A stretch of 64,000 nucleotides of DNA, from contig NZ_AUMF01000014.1 in NCBI RefSeq assembly GCF_000430545.1, forward strand, positions 1-64,000. Reading direction: 5' to 3'. The notes under the pieces are model-generated. The model was not told where the DNA came from, ran no database searches, and saw only the letters and a list, made by a program, of their open reading frames with translations. The DNA comes from Tenacibaculum ovolyticum DSM 18103 (GTDB taxonomy: Bacteria; Bacteroidota; Bacteroidia; Flavobacteriales; Flavobacteriaceae). Position 1 is the stretch's first letter, and every line of letters begins with the position of its first letter. Position numbers and translations under genes: made by a program. This document shows, in pieces, positions 7,478 to 15,001 of this stretch.

Positions 7478-7517
7478 AAACAGGTATTCGTTTTAAGCTC
7501 ACTTAATTTTAGTTTTT
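7478..7517. repeat. 40-bp direct repeat, copy 1 (flanks T6SS effector locus)
   Basis: AAACAGGTATTCGTTTTAAG and the 20 bases after it recur at 11698-11737 with 38 of 40 identical (differences at 7486 and 7489). The copy overlaps the last codon and stop of the transglutaminase-like gene. Confidence 0.85.
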
Positions 7518-8069
7518 TATAGTTACATAATCAATATATAAATAATCATTTATTGAGGGGTCAACTGCTAAAACTTCTCCTGTTCTTTTATTTTCAATAA
7601 TAACAAAATCATGGTCTTTAAAAAAGGCAGATTTGAAATATTTATGGATATTAATACCAAATAAATAAAGTTGCCCTTTGTGTGGTTTAGCTATCCAATT
7701 ATTATCAAGAGCGTACTTTTTTAATAGATAATTGCAATTTGCAGAAAAAAATGTTGCATAACCAATGCAGTTAGCTGTTTTAGTATTTATAAGTTTATTT
7801 GGTTCAATATGATTTTTAGATGCTGTAAATCTTAATAATCGTGAGGTTGCTGAAAGACCCATATCTATTATTTTTTCAATTTTAGGGTCTTTAGCATTAA
7901 TAGTGTTTTCTTCAATATATTTAATAAGATTTTTATTTGTAGCCGAATAGCTTACTCTTTCTCCTATTGATTTATATGTAATAACTTTTCTGTAAACCGA
8001 TCCTCGAAATACAAGCCCAATTAAAACTATAATCAAGATACTTTGCAATATTCGTTTTAAATTTTTCAT
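7509..8069 (-). CDS. Membrane-anchored transglutaminase-like protein
   Basis: 186 aa. An N-terminal hydrophobic segment (about 9-24) would anchor it or act as a signal. The later part has a Cys-His-Asp arrangement typical of transglutaminase/papain-like folds: TANCIGYATFF (Cys near 100), KDHDFVII (His near 154) and GEVLAVDPSIND (Asp near 170). I do not recognise a named family. Its start overlaps the stop of the membrane-protein gene (8066-8371) by 4 bp, so the two are co-translated, downstream of a decayed Hcp-toxin gene. It could be an accessory or immunity factor of that toxin, or an effector in its own right. Confidence 0.55.
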   Translation of the reverse strand: MKNLKRILQSILIIVLIGLVFRGSVYRKVITYKSIGERVSYSATNKNLIKYIEENTINAKDPKIEKIIDMGLSATSRLLRFTASKNHIEPNKLINTKTANCIGYATFFSANCNYLLKKYALDNNWIAKPHKGQLYLFGINIHKYFKSAFFKDHDFVIIENKRTGEVLAVDPSINDYLYIDYVTIKN

Positions 8070-8371
8070 TGATTATTTAAAGGGACAATACTTCCTAATA
8101 ATAAAATATAAATAGTAATTTTAATAATGAAAAAGACAATCATCATTAAAAGATACATCCAAACAATCTTATTTTGATTTTTCAATGTAGTTAAAATGAC
8201 TATTAAGCATAAAGGAACTTGAATTATTTCTAAAAAAGGAGAGAAAATAAATGTAAGACCAGATATTCCCAAAAAGAAATTGGGAATATAAACTTCAAAA
8301 TACATTGCAATAAAATTAAGTATAAATACTATTATACTCACATATATGTTAATCTTCCAAAATAGTTTCAT
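8066..8371 (-). CDS. Small polytopic membrane protein, candidate immunity protein
   Basis: 101 aa, mostly hydrophobic, with about three to four predicted transmembrane segments (around 8-28, 30-50, 52-66 and 72-95). No family recognised. Its ATG (8369-8371) overlaps the TAA stop (8371-8373) of the reconstructed toxin frame, the arrangement seen for toxin-immunity pairs, which is the basis for calling it a candidate immunity protein. It also overlaps the transglutaminase-like gene by 4 bp. Confidence 0.6.
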   Translation of the reverse strand: MKLFWKINIYVSIIVFILNFIAMYFEVYIPNFFLGISGLTFIFSPFLEIIQVPLCLIVILTTLKNQNKIVWMYLLMMIVFFIIKITIYILLLGSIVPLNNQ

Positions 8372-8960
8372 TAATCAAAAGGGTTTAAATCTTTTAGTTT
8401 ATCCATAATCTTTTCTATTGTTTCTTGGCTTTTTTCTAAAGTAGTTTTCGTTCGAGCATTAAGAAACGAGTTTTATTCCCTATTCTACTTTCTATACCGT
8501 TCCGTTTCCCTTTTATGTGAGTTTTTAGTTTACCTGTAGTAAAAATAGTACTATCATAAATACCATTCTTATCAAAACCATCACATTTAACATGACATTT
8601 TCCTTTTGGGTAGTTGCTCTGAATATTTTGATTATTAGTAGTAGAATTTTTCGAACCTTTTGCGGTTACTATAACCTCGTCTAAAGTTTGCTCTCCTGAA
8701 TAATATGATTGAATAATTTTGTTATTGTGTAAAAACTCTACCTTCATTCCGCCACCGTTAGCATCAAATTTCACCTCATAAAAAACAATAGGAGCATCTT
8801 TAAAGGTCCAGTCTTTTAAATTGTCGCCATTTGCATCATAGAAAGTAATTTTTTCATCATCAATAGGATATCCTCGTTTATAAAGGTTATAATTAACAGT
8901 CTTCATACGTTCTGAAAAACGAAAGTTTACTTCGAAATCGAAAAAAAATTAAGTAAGCAG
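8371..8960 (-). pseudogene. 5'-truncated, frameshifted Hcp(TssD)-toxin gene
   Basis: An open frame (8436-8906) begins at an internal Met and matches residues 58-115 of the intact Hcp-JAB protein (MKTVNYNLYKRGYPIDDEKI, then FYDANGD and DAPIVFYEVKFDANGGGM). Homology continues upstream to about 8960, but with an in-frame TAA where the intact gene has Lys, and the first 40 residues are missing. After LDEVIVTAK, a linker typical of Bacteroidota polymorphic toxins, comes an unrelated toxin segment with CHVKCDG. The 3' end is frameshifted near 8470: the other frame reads NSFLNARTKTTLEKSQETIE and on to LNPFD, then TAA overlapping the next ATG. So this is a dead Hcp-effector whose downstream genes survive. 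Confidence 0.85.
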
Positions 8961-9011
8961 TCTAGATAACATCATATATTATTTTTAATGACTGTGCTTT
9001 ATTTAAGGTTA

Positions 9012-9524
9012 TTAATTTTCAAATAACTGTTGCCAATTTCTATTTTTAATTAAATATTTTTCACTTTTCATTATTTTTCTGAAAAATGTTGGATGTTCAA
9101 TTGAACGATATTTATTAATAATACTGTCATTTAAATATTTAGAATCATAATAGTTATTACCAATAGCAGGTATTAAGTCAATAATTAAAATAGGAGAATA
9201 ATTAATATAGTTTCCTCCTTTGTATTCCATTTTTTTATTATGAATTTTAGGCATAAATGTTTTGCTGATAGTTAATAAAGTATCCTTGTTTTTTAAGTTA
9301 AAAGATATTAAATAAACTTGTTTATAATTACTGTCTAAAGCATTTACATTAATAAAATCTATTATTTTGTTTTTTAATATACTGTCAGTAATAAAATTTG
9401 ATTGCTCTATATTTAGCACTTTAACTTTATTATTATTATTTTGTTTACAAGCAATATTTAATACTATAAATAGAATAAAATAAGCCTTTTTAACGCTAAA
9501 ATGTGCCAAAGAAAAATCTCTCAT
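9012..9524 (-). CDS. Lipoprotein, candidate immunity protein of a lost JAB toxin
   Basis: 170 aa with a signal peptide and lipobox (FIVLNIAC near residue 26). The ATG at 9524 overlaps the surviving tail of a JAB-type toxin frame that stops at 9496-9498. The mature part shares a pattern with the lipoprotein at 9810-10310 (DFINVNALDSNYKQVYLI here, NFIKKHALENDEFYGVIY there; then a YKGG...P(L/I)xxI region), so the two look like diverged paralogues. Each sits directly after a JAB-toxin C-terminus, so both are probably periplasmic immunity proteins, this one now an orphan. No database family recognised. Confidence 0.65.
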   Translation of the reverse strand: MRDFSLAHFSVKKAYFILFIVLNIACKQNNNNKVKVLNIEQSNFITDSILKNKIIDFINVNALDSNYKQVYLISFNLKNKDTLLTISKTFMPKIHNKKMEYKGGNYINYSPILIIDLIPAIGNNYYDSKYLNDSIINKYRSIEHPTFFRKIMKSEKYLIKNRNWQQLFEN

Positions 9525-9630
9525 AATTATTTTTTAGGTGTCTTAGGTTATGTGGTTTATTGTAGCCTACAAGCCATAGTACTCCTGATTGTGGTACATA
9601 AACATAATTTCTAAATGAATATTCATCTCG
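9496..9630 (-). pseudogene. C-terminal remnant of a second JAB-type effector toxin
   Basis: The minus-strand frame is open from 9630 to the stop at 9496 and reads NYVYVPQSGVLWLVGYNKPH, then RHLKNNYERFFFGTF. This matches the last 40 residues of the intact Hcp-JAB protein (KYVYMTGSTRLWKITYFGPD ... DFNRFFFGIF). The frame breaks at a TAA (9631-9633). Further upstream, 9683-9777 also has coding character (VITKDIKAYFIIRFIENIGM) but with stops. Only the 3' end of this toxin remains. Confidence 0.8.
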
Positions 9631-9791
9631 TTACTTTAAACAGCAGTAAATTAGTATGAGTGTTTCGATAGTATATTCTTTATTATAAATACATTCCAAT
9701 ATTTTCTATAAATCGAATAATAAAATATGCTTTTATATCTTTAGTAATTACTCATACAATTTCGAGTAAGGTCTTTTCACTTGTAATGCTA

Positions 9792-9816
9792 TTTTTAGAA
9801 TTGAAAATTCTAAAAA
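9792..9816 (-). terminator. Hairpin at the end of the JAB immunity lipoprotein gene
   Basis: A perfect 11-bp stem TTTTTAGAATT / AATTCTAAAAA (9792-9802, 9806-9816) with a 3-base loop includes the TAG stop of the 9810-10310 gene. The T-rich arm follows on the minus strand. Probable terminator of the hcp-JAB/immunity operon. Confidence 0.6.
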
Positions 9817-10310
9817 CGTATCCTTAGAGTATCTTTTTTATACAAAATAACACTGTCTTTATTTATGATAAAATCCCAAACAGGTTGTTTATTACTATAT
9901 TTTTTAGAATAGTGATAATTATATTTTTTTGGCAAGTTAGTTGATAAACTACTTAAGTTTATAAATTGTTTATTTAAAGAATCATTTAGAAAACTTATAA
10001 CTACTAAGGGATATTTGTTTTTATACATTATAAAACCTTTATAACCACTCTTTACAAATATTTTGCTATTAGCATATTTTATTACTCCTAAATTAATATT
10101 TTTCTTTGTATCATCATATATTACACCATAAAATTCATCATTTTCTAATGCGTGTTTTTTTATGAAATTATTTATATTTTCTATATGTGAAATTTTATTG
10201 AAAGTCTTTTTTTCATATACGACTATCGGCCTTTTTTTAATAGAGGGTTTTATTGTAGAATTTTTGCACCCTAGAATAATTATAATTAGTAAAAAAATAT
10301 ATTTTTTCAT
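9810..10310 (-). CDS. Lipoprotein, candidate immunity protein for the JAB effector
   Basis: 166 aa. A short signal peptide ends in the lipobox IIILGC (Cys 15), so the mature protein is lipid-anchored facing the periplasm. The mature domain is rich in Lys/Asn/Tyr and matches no family I know. The gene starts 14 bases after the stop of the Hcp-JAB effector gene and must be co-transcribed with it. A lipoprotein directly behind a T6SS effector is a common immunity arrangement. Its relation to the lipoprotein at 9012-9524, which follows a JAB remnant, strengthens this. Function is inferred from position. Confidence 0.7.
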   Translation of the reverse strand: MKKYIFLLIIIILGCKNSTIKPSIKKRPIVVYEKKTFNKISHIENINNFIKKHALENDEFYGVIYDDTKKNINLGVIKYANSKIFVKSGYKGFIMYKNKYPLVVISFLNDSLNKQFINLSSLSTNLPKKYNYHYSKKYSNKQPVWDFIINKDSVILYKKDTLRIRF

Positions 10311-10324
10311 GATATAAAATATTT

Positions 10325-11449
10325 TTAAAAAATTCCAAAGAAAAATCGATTAAAGTCTCCGTTAATTGCTCTTATATATTGAGGATCTGGTCCAAAATAA
10401 GTTATTTTCCATAATCTAGTACTACCCGTCATGTAAACATATTTCTTATGAACAATCTGACCTTCGTCAACAGCATCTCTATGTATTTGCCAATCATTAT
10501 AAAGCGCCCTATATGGCATTAAAGGGTTTTTCGAGTTTAGGTAATAACCAAGTGTTTTCTTTTCATCCATCATTGTATATTTCTTTTCTTTAGTTGGATG
10601 AGAGTGAATGTCTGAAAATATTTTAGAGCTAGTTATCCCTAATTCTGAATTTCCTGGAGAATTTTCATCTGAAAAGTGTGTTCCTAAAATATATTTATTT
10701 TTTGTTGTTCTAATAAACCTCCATTCAGGACTAGAGTTGTCTATAGAAAATAAAAATACTTTAGCTAGGTCATATTTACTTTTAACTGACACTTTAACCA
10801 TTGATATTTTATAACTTCCAACTATCTTCGTTTTTTCTAATTGAGGTAATATATTGGTGTCGTCTATTTTAATTTCTTCTCCTTTAAGATTCATTAAAAT
10901 GTCATAATCTCCAACATTTTCTATTTTTCCTTTATATAAAGTAATGTGTCCTGTTTGATTTATTTGATATTTTCTTAGGTTTTTATTCTTTTCCTTCTTC
11001 TCAGTAGCCTGGACAGGCGATTTGTAACCTTCCTCTTCAATAGGTGTTATATGCCAGCTTCTATGAAGCTTACAACCATAATCTTGAATAGCAGGAGAAA
11101 TTATCATTTCTACAATTAATCCGCCACCATTCGCATCAAATTTAAATTGATAATAAACAACAGGCGCATCTTTAAAGGTCCATACCTTTAGTTGGTCGCC
11201 ATTTGCATCATAGAAAATAATTTTTCCGTCGTCAACAGGATAGCCTCGTTTATAAAGTTTATAATTAACAGTTTTCATACGTTCTAAAAAACGAAAATTT
11301 GCTTCGTAATTTAAAACAAATTTAAGTAAGCCGCCTTTATTATAGAATATAGGAACACCCTTATATTTGTTAAAGTCTTTAGTGTAAACGGTTTCTACTG
11401 TTAATAGGTCTACTACATGCCCTAAAAAATGTAATTGTGATTTTGCCAT
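10325..11449 (-). CDS. Specialised Hcp (TssD)-JAB toxin fusion, T6SS effector
   Basis: 374 aa, no signal peptide. Residues 1-140 are a Bacteroidota T6SS tube protein: MAKSQLHFLGHVVDL..., GGLLKF, FYDANGDQLKVWTFKDAPVV, DANGGGLIVEM and ISPAIQDYG...HRSWHITPIEE. After a Lys/Glu-rich linker (141-160) and a middle region (160-235) comes a JAMM/JAB-like metalloprotease domain. The motif DIHSHPTKEKKYTMMD gives H282, H284, T292 and D295 in the H-x-H-x7-[ST]-x2-D order of zinc-binding JAMM proteases, with candidate upstream Glu in DENSPGNSE. JAB-type domains are known as polymorphic toxins. The likely role is a tube-loaded antibacterial peptidase delivered by a T6SS encoded elsewhere. Followed by its lipoprotein immunity candidate. 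Confidence 0.85.
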   Translation of the reverse strand: MAKSQLHFLGHVVDLLTVETVYTKDFNKYKGVPIFYNKGGLLKFVLNYEANFRFLERMKTVNYKLYKRGYPVDDGKIIFYDANGDQLKVWTFKDAPVVYYQFKFDANGGGLIVEMIISPAIQDYGCKLHRSWHITPIEEEGYKSPVQATEKKEKNKNLRKYQINQTGHITLYKGKIENVGDYDILMNLKGEEIKIDDTNILPQLEKTKIVGSYKISMVKVSVKSKYDLAKVFLFSIDNSSPEWRFIRTTKNKYILGTHFSDENSPGNSELGITSSKIFSDIHSHPTKEKKYTMMDEKKTLGYYLNSKNPLMPYRALYNDWQIHRDAVDEGQIVHKKYVYMTGSTRLWKITYFGPDPQYIRAINGDFNRFFFGIF

Positions 11450-11697
11450 AATTTTTTTCTTTGCAATTAATAAGTTTGTAAATCATAAGTGTTTGATTTG
11501 GGAGGTATTGTTCTCAGAACAAGAACATTGCTTTTTTTTTTACAAATGTATTTCATGAAATAGAGAAAAGGCATTAAAAAGCCGTAAAAAAAGTAAGGTA
11601 AAACCATCTTTTTTTGTAAGTAGTAATAATAGGCAAAGCAATAAAAAGGAATTCTGGCTTTCGGTTTACATATTTTTCTAAATATGTTTTTAAAAAC
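11450..11697. promoter_or_regulatory. Leader and promoter region of the hcp-JAB operon
   Basis: On the minus strand TACATTTG (11543-11550) fits the -7 consensus and lies about 94 bases upstream of the hcp start. Between them is a 15-base palindrome TTGTTCT-G-AGAACAA (11508-11522), a possible operator or leader hairpin. The rest (to 11697) is AT-rich and shows no gene. Confidence 0.5.
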
Positions 11698-11737
11698 AAA
11701 CAGGTGTTTGTTTTAAGCTCACTTAATTTTAGTTTTT
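11698..11737. repeat. 40-bp direct repeat, copy 2 (flanks T6SS effector locus)
   Basis: Same orientation and 38/40 identity to 7478-7517, 4.2 kb away. In copy 1 the sequence spans the end of the last gene of a module. Here it lies between the hcp-JAB promoter region and the YD-repeat gene, where a module end could have been before deletion. Confidence 0.85.
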
Positions 11738-11775
11738 AGAAAGCTTAAGTAAAAAATAAAAACCCTAAAAAGGGC

Positions 11776-11850
11776 TTATTTTATCGTTGTTTTTATAAAA
11801 TTATAGGCTTGTGCAACGGTTACCGGTGTTGTACAGCGTACATTATTCAT
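11776..11850 (-). other. Short coding-like tail, possible effector-module remnant
   Basis: A 24-codon frame with natural composition (NNVRCTTPVTVAQAYNFIKT, ending TIK and stop) overlaps the stop of the YD-repeat gene by 8 bases. A similar tail (NALKKTVIK) can be read on the minus strand around 12923-12950, upstream of the same gene. These look like copies of a shared 3' sequence left by lost genes. I cannot name the family. Confidence 0.3.
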
Positions 11851-12775
11851 AATACTCTATTTTTCTATCAGTAACAAACTGTACTATGTTATTTTTGAAG
11901 GACGTTCTTTTAATCCAATTTCTATTTTTATCAAACTCATACTTATAATTCCATAAATCATTACGTTTGTCAGCAGGGTAGCTAAAACGTTCTTCAATTA
12001 TATTGTTTTTAGAATCAAATTGATAAAATTCTTCACCAATAAGAGATTCTTTTATATCGTATATAGTAATTCTTGTCAAATTATTTCTATTATCATAACG
12101 GAATAATTTTTTACGACTTAAGCTTTCATATAACCCAGTTATAATTTCTATTATTTTATTACCTTTTTCATCATATTTGTATTCCCATAAATATGAAAAG
12201 CTTCCATCTGAGTAATATTGTCCTTTTTTTATTAACTGATTCTTAATGTCATATTTATAAATTTCTTTTCCTTTATTGCTATTATTCTCATCAGTATTAT
12301 ATATGGTTATTAAATTTCCATTTTTATCATATTTATAAGTGTCAACAATTAAATAATTCTTGCCATGTATAATTTTTTTAATTAAATAATTCTTATCATT
12401 ATACTCATAAGTCTTTTTACTTTTATGACCATCAGGATATTCTATAATTTCCTCAGTATTATTTTGCTTTTCATTGAATAAAAAATTAGTAGAAAGATAA
12501 AGTTCTCCAGTTATATGATATTTATGTGTTTGAATCAATTTTTTTCTAGTATCATATTTTTTATAAATATCATATCTGTATTTTCTGTTTAAAACATGTT
12601 TATCTCTCTTCAATCTTATTATTTTTTTGTCAACTAAATTAGCTTCATAATGTTTAGTCGTTACTGATTTAACTTTATTTATAAGTTTTTCATTTTTATA
12701 GTCATTTCCGTTTTCTTGAGAATAACAAAAAGAAGTGAATAATAGTACTCCTGCGATAATTTTATAAAATTTCAT
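11843..12775 (-). CDS. Secreted YD-repeat protein
   Basis: 310 aa with an Sec signal peptide (MKFYKIIAGVLLFTSFCYSQ). The body is a series of about 20-residue YD-type repeats of the RHS class: TYEYNDKNYLIKKI, TYKYDKNGNLITIY, IYKYDIKNQLIKKG, EYKYDEKGNKIIEI, LFRYDNRNNLTRIT, FYQFDSKNNIIEER and YEFDKNRNWIKRT. Unlike RHS effectors it has no core repeat motif DPxGL, no C-terminal toxin and no LPxxVTA linker, so it is a small exported or periplasmic repeat protein. It lies just outside copy 2 of the flanking repeat and could be an orphan immunity or adaptor protein of the effector locus, or unrelated. Confidence 0.6.
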   Translation of the reverse strand: MKFYKIIAGVLLFTSFCYSQENGNDYKNEKLINKVKSVTTKHYEANLVDKKIIRLKRDKHVLNRKYRYDIYKKYDTRKKLIQTHKYHITGELYLSTNFLFNEKQNNTEEIIEYPDGHKSKKTYEYNDKNYLIKKIIHGKNYLIVDTYKYDKNGNLITIYNTDENNSNKGKEIYKYDIKNQLIKKGQYYSDGSFSYLWEYKYDEKGNKIIEIITGLYESLSRKKLFRYDNRNNLTRITIYDIKESLIGEEFYQFDSKNNIIEERFSYPADKRNDLWNYKYEFDKNRNWIKRTSFKNNIVQFVTDRKIEYYE

Positions 12776-13060
12776 TAGTTTATTTTAGTATGTTGTACAA
12801 CAAATTTAATTAAATTTGACAGAGTTTATGATAATGAATACTAAAATTGAAATAGATAAAACAGTATTTACTCTAAATGGTTTATATCGTTAATAGGTTT
12901 ACCATGTAGCCTAAAAAAAGGCTTGTTTTATAACTGTTTTTTTCAATGCATTTAAGAATATGAATTCGTTTTAATGATTTAAATTCAATGTTAGATAAAC
13001 TATCAAAAATAGGAGGTAAGAATCAAACTAAAGTATTAAGTGTGTAAAATATTTAAGATG
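12776..13060. other. Intergenic region between YD-repeat gene and rimO
   Basis: Contains a plus-strand TAAATTTG (near 12813) followed by a 21-codon coding-like frame at about 12829-12892 (MIMNTKIEIDKTVFTLNGLY, then R and stop), perhaps the first codons of a lost gene. A hairpin-like GCCTAAAAAAAGGC lies near 12909. No intact gene. Confidence 0.35.
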
Positions 13061-13068
13061 TATCTTTG
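13061..13068 (+). promoter_or_regulatory. -7 box of the rimO promoter
   Basis: TATCTTTG matches TAnnTTTG and lies 22 bases upstream of the chosen rimO ATG. It would fall inside the coding region if the upstream in-frame ATG at 13040 were used, which supports the later start. Confidence 0.6.
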
Positions 13069-13090
13069 CATCCTAAATTTTTATAGTACA

Positions 13091-14455
13091 ATGCGCACAA
13101 AAACAGTCAAGAAAAACAAAATCAACGTAGTTACTTTAGGGTGTTCTAAAAACATTTACGACAGTGAAGTGTTAATGGGGCAGTTAAAAGCTAATGGTAA
13201 AGATGTAGTTCATGAAGATCCTGAAGATGATGGAAATATTGTTGTGATTAATACTTGTGGTTTTATAGGGAAAGCAAAAGAAGAAAGTATTGATACTATT
13301 TTACATTATGCGCAACGTAAAGAAGCGGGTGAAATTGACAAAGTATTTGTTTCAGGTTGTTTAAGTGAACGTTATAAGCCAGATTTAGAAGCAGAAATTA
13401 AAAATGTAGATCAATATTTTGGTACACATGAGTTACCAGCATTACTAAAAGTTTTAGAAGCAGATTATAAGCATGAACTAATTGGTGAACGTTTAACAAC
13501 AACACCTAAACATTATGCATATTTAAAAATTGCAGAAGGTTGCGATCGTCCTTGTTCTTTTTGTGCAATTCCTTTAATGAGAGGAAAACACAAATCAACA
13601 CCAATTGAAAATTTAGTAATTGAAGCAACTAAATTAGCAAAAAGCGGAATTAAAGAAATTATGTTAATTGCGCAAGATTTAACCTATTACGGTTTAGATA
13701 TTTACAAAAAAAGAGCATTAGCAGATTTATTAAAAGAATTAGTTAAAGTTGATGGTATAGAATGGATTCGTTTGCATTATGCATTTCCTTCAGGTTTTCC
13801 GATGGATGTGTTAGATGTAATGAAAAGTGAGCCAAAGGTTTGTAACTATTTAGATATTCCGTTACAACATATTAATACCGAGATTTTAAAATCGATGAAG
13901 CGTGGTACTACACACGAAAAAACAACTTCATTAATTCATAAGTTTAGAGAAGCAGTGCCAAATATGGCAATTCGTACAACATTAATTGTTGGATATCCAG
14001 GAGAAACTGAAGAGCAATTTGAAGAATTGAAAGCTTGGGTAGAGGAAATGCGTTTCGAAAGAATGGGAGCTTTTGAATATTCTCACGAAGAAAATACAGG
14101 CGCTTTTGTTTTAGAAGATGATGTACCTGCCGATGTAAAGTTTCGTAGAGTAAATGAAATAATGGAAGTGCAATCTCAAATTTCTTGGGAATTAAATCAA
14201 CAAAAAATTGGAAACACTTACCGTTGCTTATTTGATAGAAAAGATGGAGAGTATTTTTACGGACGTACCGAATTTGATTCACCAGATGTTGATAATGATG
14301 TGATTGTTGATGCTACTAAGCATTACATAAAATTAGGAGAGTTTATTGATGTTAAAATTGATGAAGCTGGAGATTTTGATTTGTATGGAACTCCGTTAGT
14401 TAAACAAGAAAAGCCAACAAGTTTAAATCAGAGAAAGAAAATAAACCACCAATAA
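13091..14455 (+). CDS. rimO: Ribosomal protein S12 methylthiotransferase RimO
   Basis: A radical-SAM enzyme that adds a methylthio group to the conserved Asp of ribosomal protein S12. 454 aa from ATG 13091. The N-terminal UPF0004 domain carries the auxiliary-cluster cysteines in TLGCSKN, NTCGFI and SGCLSER. The radical-SAM domain has CDRPCSFCAIP (C151, C155, C158), and a TRAM domain closes the protein (about 375-440). YLDIPLQHI and RTTLIVGYPGE are typical of RimO/MiaB. KNIYDSE in place of KNxVDSE is the usual Bacteroidota form. Start placed after the promoter -7 box; the longer frame (13040) would be transcribed only from further upstream. Confidence 0.95.
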   Translation: MRTKTVKKNKINVVTLGCSKNIYDSEVLMGQLKANGKDVVHEDPEDDGNIVVINTCGFIGKAKEESIDTILHYAQRKEAGEIDKVFVSGCLSERYKPDLEAEIKNVDQYFGTHELPALLKVLEADYKHELIGERLTTTPKHYAYLKIAEGCDRPCSFCAIPLMRGKHKSTPIENLVIEATKLAKSGIKEIMLIAQDLTYYGLDIYKKRALADLLKELVKVDGIEWIRLHYAFPSGFPMDVLDVMKSEPKVCNYLDIPLQHINTEILKSMKRGTTHEKTTSLIHKFREAVPNMAIRTTLIVGYPGETEEQFEELKAWVEEMRFERMGAFEYSHEENTGAFVLEDDVPADVKFRRVNEIMEVQSQISWELNQQKIGNTYRCLFDRKDGEYFYGRTEFDSPDVDNDVIVDATKHYIKLGEFIDVKIDEAGDFDLYGTPLVKQEKPTSLNQRKKINHQ

Positions 14456-14637
14456 GAACTTTAAAAATTTCGAGAAAGGAATTAATGGTTCAGTTAGCTA
14501 TTAATTATCAAGAGAAGATAATTAAAACAGATGTTGATGTACAATAAAAAGTTATGGCAATAAAGTCTTAATATATTGTAATACAATAGGAAATGCTAGG
14601 AAAAATACACATTATTAAGACAGTTTTCAAAGAAAAA

Positions 14638-14666
14638 ACAAAACACTCAAATTTTGAGTGTTTTGT
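14638..14666 (+). repeat. 29-bp perfect inverted repeat before the lipoprotein start
   Basis: ACAAAACACTCAAA - T - TTTGAGTGTTTTGT is a perfect 14-bp inverted repeat ending 16 bases before the ATG at 14683. It could be a terminator or attenuator for the leader (the right arm ends in TTTT), or an operator. Confidence 0.8.
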
Positions 14667-14682
14667 AATAAATATTTTAAAT

Positions 14683-14970
14683 ATGAAGTCATTAAGATTA
14701 TTTTTTTGCACGACTATTATTATTTCAATACTCAGTTGTTCTTCTTCAAGTGATGATGAATCTATATATTCTTGTGATCCGATTAATGCAATTCAATTGG
14801 AGAAGGATTTAAGTAATACAGGTTCATCCTTTGCAGCAAATCCTTCGATAAGTAACTGTAAAGCTTATAAAACAGCTGCAGAAAATTATATAAGCGCATA
14901 TATAAATTGCTCATCTGTACAAGATAAGATAACTGAAATAAAAAACTTAATAAATCAACTATCTTGTTAA
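14683..14970 (+). CDS. Small lipoprotein, unknown function
   Basis: 95 aa from ATG 14683. The upstream in-frame extension crosses the inverted repeat and has no signal peptide, so it is rejected. The signal peptide MKSLRLFFCTTIIISILSC ends in a lipobox followed by SSSSDDE, the Asp/Ser-rich tether often seen in surface lipoproteins of this phylum. The mature part has four further cysteines (YSCDP, SNCKA, INCSS, QLSC), probably two disulfides, in a helical domain. No family recognised. Monocistronic, followed by a terminator. Confidence 0.7.
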   Translation: MKSLRLFFCTTIIISILSCSSSSDDESIYSCDPINAIQLEKDLSNTGSSFAANPSISNCKAYKTAAENYISAYINCSSVQDKITEIKNLINQLSC

Positions 14971-15001
14971 TTTTTACAAATAGAATTTAAAATAACTTTA
15001 A

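Noticed and set aside
11843..12775. YD-repeat protein as a full RHS toxin
   Set aside because: It has a signal peptide, no RHS core DPxGL motif and no C-terminal toxin domain.
13040..13090. Upstream ATG extending RimO by 17 residues
   Set aside because: A -7 promoter box lies inside the extension, and family proteins start near MRTKTVKK.
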